A DNA stretch of 5,693 bases, from contig CAYPXH010000058.1 of assembly GCA_964414755.1 (NCBI GenBank), forward strand, positions 1 to 5,693, written 5' to 3'. Both the position numbers and the translations under genes were made by a program. The notes below the pieces were generated by a model. That model had not been told where the DNA came from, did not search any database, and worked only from the letters and a program-made list of their open reading frames with translations. Positions 1-3,643 of the stretch are shown piece after piece; the first letter of the stretch is position 1, and every line of letters starts with the position of its first letter. Source of the DNA: JAEUKQ01 sp964414755. Lineage in GTDB: Bacteria > Pseudomonadota > Alphaproteobacteria > JAEUKQ01.

Positions 1-73
1 GTGTAGCTCAATTGGCTAGAGCACCGGTCTCCAAAACCGGGGGTTGGGGGTTCGACTCCCTCCACTCCTGCCA
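1..73 (+). tRNA. tRNA-Trp (anticodon CCA), 5' end cut by window edge
   Basis: This is the gene for the tryptophan-inserting tRNA. The cloverleaf can be drawn by eye: the last 3 nt of the 5' acceptor strand (1-3), T8-A9 at 4-5, D stem GCTC/GAGC (6-9 with 19-22), anticodon stem CCGGT/ACCGG (24-28 with 36-40) and a 7-nt loop with anticodon CCA at 31-33. The variable loop is 41-45, and the T stem 46-50/58-62 encloses TTCGACT. The 3' acceptor strand CACTCCT (63-69) is followed by discriminator G70 and an encoded CCA tail (71-73). The first 4 nt, predicted to be AGGA by complementarity, lie before the window. tRNA-Trp immediately before secE is a familiar arrangement in alphaproteobacteria. Confidence 0.97.
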
Positions 74-213
74 CAAACAGGCAATTATACCAATTTTCAT
101 AAGGCAAGAATTAAGAGTGCTAGGATTCTTTGTTGTGTTGGATGAATCTTTTCCCTTGACTTATCGGAATAACTCTGCCAAAAAAACCAAGTTTTTAACA
201 GCCGGTATACCCC
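74..213 (+). other. tRNA-Trp to secE spacer
   Basis: No gene is visible in this 140-nt spacer. A weak hairpin pairs GATTC (124-128) with GAATC (144-148) and is followed by TTTT; it could end tRNA transcription, but the stem is only 5 bp with a 15-nt loop. TTGACT at 156-161 resembles a -35 box, but no TATAAT-like hexamer stands 15-19 nt downstream. The 8-nt palindrome GGTATACC (204-211) lies just before the secE start, where a ribosome-binding site would be expected. The tRNA and secE may be co-transcribed. Confidence 0.4.
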
Positions 214-393
214 ATGAAATTGTTCCAATTTTATCGACAAGTGGTGCAAGAAACTAAAAAAGTTACTTGGCCAACAAGACGTGAGACATTGATTACCGCG
301 CTAATGGTGCTTATTTTATGTACGTTGGCCGCGCTTTTTTTCTTTTTGGCAGACCAATTGTTTGCCTACGTTATAGGCCTTATCGTTGGCTAA
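214..393 (+). CDS. secE: Preprotein translocase subunit SecE
   Basis: Encodes a 59-residue SecE, the small clamp subunit of the SecYEG channel that moves unfolded proteins across or into the inner membrane. The N-terminal amphipathic part carries the family signature VVQETKKVTWPTRRET (residues 10-25), with the typical K-V-T-W-P motif. One hydrophobic membrane segment follows at about residues 28-55. This is the short single-helix form, not the three-helix form of E. coli. The ATG at 214 is the only plausible start: an in-frame TAA lies at 196-198, and a later GTG pair would delete the start of the amphipathic helix. No Shine-Dalgarno sequence is visible upstream, unlike most genes here. nusG begins 20 nt downstream, so secE-nusG form the usual operon. 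Confidence 0.95.
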   Translation: MKLFQFYRQVVQETKKVTWPTRRETLITALMVLILCTLAALFFFLADQLFAYVIGLIVG

Positions 394-413
394 ATTAAGG
401 ATGGAGTAGATCT

Positions 414-947
414 GTGGCTTTACGTTGGTATGTTGTTCACGTTTATTCGGGTTTTGAAAAAAAAGTTGCTGCTTCAATTCGTGAGCAGGCACAAAAAAAG
501 GATATGAGCGATAAATTCGCTGAAATTTTGATTCCAACGGAAGAAGTTGTTGAAGTTCGCCGTGGAGCCAAAGTAAATGCCGAACGCAAATTTTTTCCTG
601 GTTATGTCCTGGTTAAAATGGATCTAAGCGATGATACCTGGCACCTTGTAAAAAGTACGCCTAAGGTAACGGGGTTTTTAGGTAGTAAAGATAAACCATC
701 GCCAATTTCTGAGGAAGAGGCAAAGCGCATTATAACCCAGATGAAAGAGGGTGTTGAGCGTCCGAAAAGCTCGGTATCGTTTGAGGTGGGCGAGCAGGTG
801 CGTGTTACAGACGGGCCTTTTGCTTCGTTTAATGGGATGGTTGAGGGGGTTGATATTGAAAAAAGCAGGTTGCGGGTTGCCGTGTCAATATTTGGGCGTG
901 CTACACCTGTTGAGTTAGAGTATTCACAAGTTGAAAAAGTTGCCTAA
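414..947 (+). CDS. nusG: Transcription termination/antitermination factor NusG
   Basis: Encodes a 177-residue NusG, the usual bacterial length. NusG binds the clamp helices of RNA polymerase through its NGN domain, suppresses pausing, and uses its KOW domain to contact Rho or ribosomal protein S10, linking transcription to termination or translation. The NGN domain starts at once (RWYVVHVYSGFEKKV, residues 4-18) and contains FFPGYVLVKM and the VTGFLG segment. The C-terminal KOW domain covers about residues 123-177, with GEQVRVTDGPF and FGRATPVEL. The GTG start at 414 is chosen because GGAG (403-406) lies 7 nt upstream, and the nearby ATG at 401 runs into TAG after one codon. The stop codon forms the loop of a terminator-like hairpin. 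Confidence 0.97.
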   Translation: MALRWYVVHVYSGFEKKVAASIREQAQKKDMSDKFAEILIPTEEVVEVRRGAKVNAERKFFPGYVLVKMDLSDDTWHLVKSTPKVTGFLGSKDKPSPISEEEAKRIITQMKEGVERPKSSVSFEVGEQVRVTDGPFASFNGMVEGVDIEKSRLRVAVSIFGRATPVELEYSQVEKVA

Positions 948-960
948 GGCAATTGTTTTT
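934..960 (+). terminator. Terminator-like hairpin overlapping the nusG stop codon
   Basis: AGTTGCC (938-944) pairs with GGCAATT (948-954), including one G-T pair, around a 3-nt loop that is the nusG TAA itself. After one mismatch (A937/G955), AAA (934-936) can pair with TTT (956-958), and the run T956-960 forms a tail. The shape fits a Rho-independent terminator or attenuator ending the secE-nusG unit. Only three pairs are G-C, so it is probably leaky, and ribosomes finishing nusG would cover it. Confidence 0.35.
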
Positions 961-1063
961 ATGGTTTTGGCGGAAGACTTGGCCAGAGTTGTTTGACCGC
1001 CCTTTCAGAAATATAACGCCGTAACATCTGGCATTATGGCTGCTATTGGAATGGAGTATACAT
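948..1063 (+). other. nusG-rplK intergenic region, possible rplK leader
   Basis: No gene fits in this 116-nt gap. Two further pairings are visible besides the terminator-like and promoter-like sites. GGCGG (969-973) pairs with CCGCC (997-1001), with a small ACT/AGT hairpin inside. GCCGTAA (1018-1024) pairs with TTATGGC (1034-1040) around a 9-nt loop, 23 nt before the rplK start. In other bacteria L1 represses rplK-rplA by binding a leader structure that mimics its 23S rRNA site, and the second hairpin is in a suitable position. I cannot match it to the L1 consensus by eye, and the candidate transcription start near 1024 would remove its 5' strand. Confidence 0.3.
989..1017 (+). promoter_or_regulatory. 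Candidate promoter for rplK-rplA
   Basis: TATAAC (1012-1017) matches the -10 consensus at five of six positions. A weak -35, TTGTTT (989-994), stands 17 nt upstream. Transcription would begin near 1024, giving a leader of about 40 nt before rplK. Promoters in this gap are common in other bacteria. This one is inferred from hexamers alone, and the -35 matches only three positions. Confidence 0.35.
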
Positions 1064-1492
1064 ATGGCAAAAAAAATTGTGGGATATATTAAGCTGCAAG
1101 TTGCGGCAGGTAAGGCAAACCCATCCCCACCAATTGGTCCTGCGCTTAGCCAGCGCGGTCTTAATATTATGGAATTTTGTAAAAGTTTTAACGCGCAAAC
1201 ACAGGGGATGGAAGCAGGTATGCCTATTCCTGTTGTTATTACTTGTTTTTCTGACAAGTCATTTTCTTTTGTAATGAAAACACCGCCCGTAAGCTATTTT
1301 CTATTAAAAGCTGCTGGGTTGGCCAAAGGCTCGCAAACCACCGGTAAGGATTTTGTGGGTAAAATTTCGCTTGAGGAAGTGCGGCTAATTGCTCAAAAGA
1401 AAATGGCTGATATGAATGCGAATGATTTAGAATCGGCTGTATCAATGGTTAAAGGGTCTGCCCGGTCTATGGGTATTGAAGTGGTGGAGTAA
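1064..1492 (+). CDS. rplK: 50S ribosomal protein L11
   Basis: Encodes a 142-residue L11, exactly the usual length. L11 binds the GTPase-associated region of 23S rRNA at the base of the L7/L12 stalk and is needed for the RelA stringent response; it is also part of the thiostrepton site. The N-terminal domain carries the proline-rich stretch NPSPPIGPAL and the linker NIMEFCKSFNAQT. The C-terminal RNA-binding domain ends with VKGSARSMGIEVVE. Lys3 and Lys39 (numbered after Met removal), methylated by PrmA in E. coli, are present. The start is the ATG at 1064, with GGAG at 1053-1056 spaced 7 nt; a TTG at 1046 in frame lacks such a site and would add six non-family residues. Most L11 proteins have Gly where this one has Ser in GPALSQRG. 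rplA follows after 4 nt. Confidence 0.97.
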   Translation: MAKKIVGYIKLQVAAGKANPSPPIGPALSQRGLNIMEFCKSFNAQTQGMEAGMPIPVVITCFSDKSFSFVMKTPPVSYFLLKAAGLAKGSQTTGKDFVGKISLEEVRLIAQKKMADMNANDLESAVSMVKGSARSMGIEVVE

Positions 1493-1496
1493 GATA

Positions 1497-2204
1497 ATGG
1501 CGCAGGTTGGAAAAAGATTAAAGAAAGCCTATGAACTGATTGACCGCAATAAGTCATATTCGTTGGACGAGGCTGTAAAGTTAATTAAGAAAACATCTTC
1601 GGCAAAATTCGATGAAACCGTTGAGATTGCGATGAATCTTAGCATTGATCCTAAGCAAGCCGAACAATCAGTTCGTGGTGTTGTGCAATTACCACATGGA
1701 ACTGGTAAAAGCGTGCGGGTTGCTGTTTTTGCCAAACCAGAAAAAGCCAAGCAGGCATTAGAAGCTGGTGCCGATCTTGCTGGTGCAGACGATTTGGCCG
1801 AAAAAGTATTGGCTGGCCAAATTGACTTTGATCGCTGTATTGCTACGCCAGATATGATGGGTGTTGTTGGCAGGCTTGGTAAAGTTCTTGGCCCCCGTGG
1901 ATTGATGCCGAACCCAAAACTTGGCACTGTTACTGCTGATGTTGTACAGGCTGTTAAGGCGGTAAAGGGCGGTCAGGTTGAATTTCGAGCGGAAAAAACA
2001 GGCATCATACATGCAGGTGTTGGTAAGGCTAGTTTCAGTGAGAAAGCTTTGACTGATAATATTAAATTTTTTATTTCAGCAATTCAAAAATCGAAGCCAT
2101 CGGGTACCAAAGGTACGTATGTTCGTAAAATATCTTTAAGCTCAACAATGGGGCCTGGATTAAAGTTAGAGCTTTCGGCAATGGCTGACATGAATGTGGG
2201 TTGA
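1497..2204 (+). CDS. rplA: 50S ribosomal protein L1
   Basis: Encodes a 235-residue L1, the usual length. L1 forms the mobile stalk next to the E site, helps release deacylated tRNA, and in many bacteria represses its own rplK-rplA messenger. Domain I is built from both ends (FDETVEIAMNLSID near residues 41-54 and the C-terminal KGTYVRKISLSSTMGPGLKLE part). The middle Rossmann-like domain II contains RVAVFAKPEKAKQALEAGAD and the signature VGRLGKVLGPRGLMPNPKLGT. The start is the ATG at 1497: its GGAG (1486-1489) lies 7 nt upstream inside the last codons of rplK, so the two genes are probably translationally coupled. An upstream in-frame TTG at 1476 would add seven unrelated residues. Confidence 0.97.
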   Translation: MAQVGKRLKKAYELIDRNKSYSLDEAVKLIKKTSSAKFDETVEIAMNLSIDPKQAEQSVRGVVQLPHGTGKSVRVAVFAKPEKAKQALEAGADLAGADDLAEKVLAGQIDFDRCIATPDMMGVVGRLGKVLGPRGLMPNPKLGTVTADVVQAVKAVKGGQVEFRAEKTGIIHAGVGKASFSEKALTDNIKFFISAIQKSKPSGTKGTYVRKISLSSTMGPGLKLELSAMADMNVG

Positions 2205-2213
2205 TGTTAAAAA
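2185..2213 (+). promoter_or_regulatory. Weak candidate promoter for rplJ-rplL inside the end of rplA
   Basis: CTGACA (2185-2190) matches the -35 consensus at five of six positions. TAAAAA (2208-2213), a poor -10 box, follows after 17 nt. Transcription would start near 2220, just before the leader structures. In E. coli the rplJ promoter also lies near the rplA-rplJ junction. The call rests on the good -35 box, correct spacing and sensible location; the -10 match is weak. Confidence 0.25.
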
Positions 2214-2217
2214 AAGT

Positions 2218-2258
2218 TTTTCGAGGTAACTCGAAAATGGTCGGGGTTAATCTCGGCC
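2218..2258 (+). other. Two adjacent hairpins at the start of the rplJ leader
   Basis: The first hairpin pairs TTTTCGAG (2218-2225) perfectly with CTCGAAAA (2230-2237) around GTAA, a GNRA-type tetraloop. The second follows after one base: GGTCGGGG (2239-2246) pairs with TCTCGGCC (2251-2258), with three G-T pairs, around TTAA. Neither has a downstream T run, so they are not + strand terminators. They sit just upstream of the L10-leader core and may stabilise the 5' end of the message or pause RNA polymerase. Read on the - strand, the first hairpin precedes a T-rich run, but there is no - strand gene for it to end. Confidence 0.5.
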
Positions 2259-2263
2259 GTCTT

Positions 2264-2398
2264 CCTGTCCAAAGACTGCAGGGGTTAAGATGGTTTAAGC
2301 CATTCTTAACTTAAAAGTCCCCTGCATAGGAAAAGAAGAAGGATAATAATGTCCATCAAAATTGATGATGGTTTTGTGATCTTAGCTTCCAGGACAGG
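2264..2398 (+). promoter_or_regulatory. L10-leader-like RNA (autoregulatory site for rplJ-rplL)
   Basis: A long-range helix P1 pairs CCTGTCC (2264-2270) with GGACAGG (2392-2398). Inside it TGCAGGGG (2277-2284) pairs perfectly with CCCCTGCA (2319-2326). Above that, TTAAGATGG (2285-2293) pairs with CCATTCTTAA (2300-2309) with one bulged T. An 8- to 9-nt asymmetric bulge lies on the 3' side (about 2310-2318), a geometry suited to a kink-turn. The wording AAAGACTGCAGG, CCTGCATAG and GGTGACA just after P1 resembles the enterobacterial rplJ leader as I remember it. There the L10-L12 complex binds and lowers rplJL translation; in Bacillus the same family works by transcription attenuation. A third arm (2329-2390) pairs GGAA with TTCC at its base and CCATCA (2353-2358) with TGATGG (2366-2371) at its tip. 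Confidence 0.7.
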
Positions 2399-2426
2399 TG
2401 ACAAAATGTTTTTTCACGGTGTGTGA
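2349..2426 (+). CDS. Possible 25-residue leader peptide ORF in the rplJ leader
   Basis: An ATG at 2349 opens 25 codons ending in TGA at 2424-2426. AAGGA (2339-2343) stands 5 nt upstream, a good Shine-Dalgarno sequence at usable spacing. The product would start MSIKIDDGFVILASRTGD and end MFFHGV; I recognise no family. The ORF covers the 3' strand of leader helix P1 and ends inside the next hairpin, so its translation would disrupt both. It could be a regulatory upstream ORF. It may equally be chance, because a purine-rich leader can create a ribosome-site look-alike and the ORF is very short. Confidence 0.2.
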   Translation: MSIKIDDGFVILASRTGDKMFFHGV

Positions 2427-2433
2427 AAAAACA
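2407..2433 (+). other. Strong A/T hairpin between the L10 leader and rplJ
   Basis: TGTTTTTTCAC (2407-2417) pairs perfectly with GTGAAAAAACA (2423-2433), 11 bp around the loop GGTGT. It is followed by A-rich sequence, not T, so it is not an intrinsic terminator on the + strand. It lies 51 nt upstream of the rplJ start. It could separate the L10-binding fold from the ribosome-binding site, act as a processing site, or form an alternative partner in a leader switch. Confidence 0.5.
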
Positions 2434-2443
2434 AAAGCTAACC

Positions 2444-2472
2444 ATATCAGGATTAAATCTGGTATATTTTTT
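2444..2472 (+). terminator. Attenuator-like hairpin with T6 tail before rplJ
   Basis: ATATCAGGAT (2444-2453) pairs with ATCTGGTAT (2457-2465) in nine pairs with one bulged G and one G-T pair, around the loop TAA. A466 and a run of six T (2467-2472) follow directly. The rplJ ribosome-binding GGAG starts at the next base. The layout resembles a weak intrinsic terminator used as an attenuator, as known for Bacillus rplJL. The stem is A/T-rich, so it may instead simply modulate access to the ribosome-binding site. Confidence 0.3.
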
Positions 2473-2483
2473 GGAGAATGTCC

Positions 2484-3002
2484 GTGAATCGAACAGAAAA
2501 AGAAGCACTGATCGAATCTTTGCGACAAGACTTAAACAAAGCAGGTGTGGTTTTGGTAACCCGCAATGCTGGTTTAACTGTTGCCGAGGTTTCTGATTTG
2601 CGTAAACAAGTGCGCAAATCTGGTGCAACTTATAAGGTTGCCAAAAATCGGTTAGCCTGTATCGCCTTGGAAGGAACAAAGTTTGAAAAAGCAAAGGTAA
2701 TGTTTAAAGGTCCAACCGCCATGGTTTGTGCCGATGAACCAATTGCCATTTCCAAAGTTATCAGTGCCTTTACAGCAAGTAACCAAAAGTTATCGATTGT
2801 TGGGGGCTGTTTGGATGGTCAGTTGTTAGATGACAAAGCGGTTAAAACCCTTTCTACTTTACCATCGCTTAACGAACTGCGCGCCAAAATTATTGCTATT
2901 CTGCAAACACCAGCAACCCGTGTGGTTACTGTATTGCAAGCTCCTGCAACCCAAGTAACTCGGGTTGTTGGTGCTTATAGCAAAAAAGAACAGGCTGCCT
3001 AA
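2484..3002 (+). CDS. rplJ: 50S ribosomal protein L10
   Basis: Encodes a 172-residue L10, the base of the L7/L12 stalk; its N-terminal domain binds 23S rRNA next to L11 and its C-terminal helix holds L7/L12 dimers. The N-terminal domain shows NRTEKEALIESLRQ, GLTVAEVSDLRKQVRKSGATYKVAKNRL with its basic RNA-contact residues, and FKGPTAM. The GTG at 2484 is chosen as start because GGAG (2473-2476) is 7 nt upstream. An ATG at 2478 in the same frame is only 1 nt from GGAG and would add two residues before the family-typical M-x-R-T-E-K. The C-terminal helix includes two tandem 11-residue units (residues 140-150 and 151-161, seven identical positions) of the LQxPAT type, which may correspond to L12-dimer binding segments. 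L10 is probably the regulator of this operon through the leader. Confidence 0.96.
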   Translation: MNRTEKEALIESLRQDLNKAGVVLVTRNAGLTVAEVSDLRKQVRKSGATYKVAKNRLACIALEGTKFEKAKVMFKGPTAMVCADEPIAISKVISAFTASNQKLSIVGGCLDGQLLDDKAVKTLSTLPSLNELRAKIIAILQTPATRVVTVLQAPATQVTRVVGAYSKKEQAA

Positions 3003-3043
3003 AAACTACTATTATTTTGATGAAAATTATTAAGGAGATTAAA

Positions 3044-3424
3044 ATGGCTGACTTACAGCAATTAGTAACAGAATTATCTAAACTTACCGTTTTGCAGGCC
3101 GCTGAATTAAGCAAAATGCTTGAGCAAGCTTGGGGTGTTTCCGCTGCGGCGCAGGTTGTGGCTGCTCCATCTGCTGGTGGCGCTGCTGCTGGTGCTGCAC
3201 CTGCTGCTGAGAAAGATGAATTTACCGTTGTCTTGGCAAATGCTGGTTCAAACAAAATTAACGTCATTAAGGAAATTCGTGCTATTACTGGCTTGGGTCT
3301 GAAGGAAGCAAAAGACCTGGTTGATGGTGCGCCTAAGACTGTTAAGGAAGGTGTCAGCAAGGCTGATGCAAACGAAATGAAGAAAAAGCTTGAAGATGCT
3401 GGTGCAAAAGTTGAATTGAAGTAA
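3044..3424 (+). CDS. rplL: 50S ribosomal protein L7/L12
   Basis: Encodes a 126-residue L7/L12, the multicopy stalk protein that recruits translation factors and stimulates their GTPase activity. The N-terminal dimerisation and L10-binding domain is residues 1-33 (LVTELSKLTVLQAAELSKMLEQAWGVS). An alanine- and glycine-rich hinge covers about 34-55. The globular C-terminal domain (57-126) has the factor-binding helices KINVIKEIRAITGLGLKEAKDLV, with the usual lysines and arginine. The ATG at 3044 has AAGGAG at 3032-3037, spaced 6 nt, the strongest ribosome site in the window, as expected for a protein made in several copies per ribosome. An ATG at 3017 in frame would add nine unrelated residues. 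The gene begins 41 nt after rplJ and is co-transcribed with it. Confidence 0.98.
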   Translation: MADLQQLVTELSKLTVLQAAELSKMLEQAWGVSAAAQVVAAPSAGGAAAGAAPAAEKDEFTVVLANAGSNKINVIKEIRAITGLGLKEAKDLVDGAPKTVKEGVSKADANEMKKKLEDAGAKVELK

Positions 3425-3436
3425 TTATGCACTGAT

Positions 3437-3459
3437 CGGGGTCTGCCATGCAGGCCCCG
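3437..3459 (+). other. Strong GC hairpin after rplL (attenuator or RNA-processing site)
   Basis: CGGGGTCTGC (3437-3446) pairs with GCAGGCCCCG (3450-3459), ten pairs with one G-T, around the loop CAT, 13 nt after the rplL stop. The stem is much more GC-rich than its surroundings. No T run follows (the next bases are TATGTAAAGG), so a complete intrinsic terminator is unlikely. In E. coli an attenuator and an RNase III site in the rplL-rpoB gap lower rpoB expression relative to the ribosomal genes and separate the messages. This hairpin is a good candidate for a similar role or for protecting the rplJL 3' end. Confidence 0.6.
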
Positions 3460-3643
3460 TATGTAAAGGCTTTGGCTGATATATGCGCTTGGCCTGTTTC
3501 TGTTTTTAAAGGACTAGAGTTGTTTAAAAAGCGGATTGTTTTTTGTTAACATTGTCATGATCATGGTTGGATCATTTGGCATTCGTATATTATATTATTG
3601 CTTTTGTATTTAAATTTGTTGGCTTATCAGGCGGGATTATCAC
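3460..3643 (+). other. rplL-rpoB intergenic region, no gene
   Basis: No ORF of family character is visible. Weak structures: AGGCT (3467-3471) with GGCCT (3491-3495), with a possible inner GGC/GCT helix and a T-rich tail (3497-3507), resembles a leaky attenuator. TTTTTAAA (3503-3510) pairs with TTTAAAAA (3523-3530). ATGATC (3557-3562) pairs with GATCAT (3570-3575). The A/T-rich stretch 3586-3598 contains TATATT and TATTAT boxes. TTGGAT (3567-3572) lies 18 nt before TATATT (3591-3596), giving a low-quality promoter candidate for rpoB. Together this looks like a region that adjusts rpoB output, but each element alone is weak. Confidence 0.35.

Noticed and set aside
156..161. TTGACT as a -35 box for secE
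   Set aside because: No TATAAT-like hexamer occurs 15-19 nt downstream; the bases there are GC and then a run of A.
12..257. An 81-codon + strand ORF across the tRNA and the start of secE
   Set aside because: It reads through the tRNA gene and overlaps secE in another frame; the product has no family character and no ribosome site.
993..1017. TTGACC paired with TATAAC as the rplK promoter
   Set aside because: The spacer is only 13 nt, too short for sigma-70; the pairing with TTGTTT at 17 nt was preferred.
1046..1063. Upstream TTG start for rplK
   Set aside because: It would add six residues outside the L11 family and lacks a properly spaced ribosome site; ATG 1064 has GGAG 7 nt upstream.
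1476..1496. Upstream TTG start for rplA
   Set aside because: It adds seven residues foreign to L1 and overlaps rplK; ATG 1497 has GGAG 7 nt upstream.
1529..1927. Long minus-strand ORF inside rplA and similar antisense ORFs in nusG, rplJ, rplL and rpoB
   Set aside because: They are antisense shadows of conserved genes, with low-complexity products, no ribosome sites and no recognisable family.
2207..2237. Minus-strand terminator (hairpin followed by a T-rich run)
   Set aside because: No minus-strand gene lies upstream of it in this window, so a terminator role there is unsupported.
2478..2483. ATG 2478 as the rplJ start
   Set aside because: It is only 1 nt from GGAG, too close for initiation; GTG 2484 is spaced 7 nt and gives the family-typical N-terminus.
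3176..3209. GCT-rich run in rplL as a microsatellite repeat
   Set aside because: It encodes the normal alanine-rich hinge of L7/L12.
3556..3565. Palindrome CATGATCATG as an operator
   Set aside because: A single 10-nt palindrome in A/T-rich DNA without a known regulator or repeat copies is not evidence for an operator.
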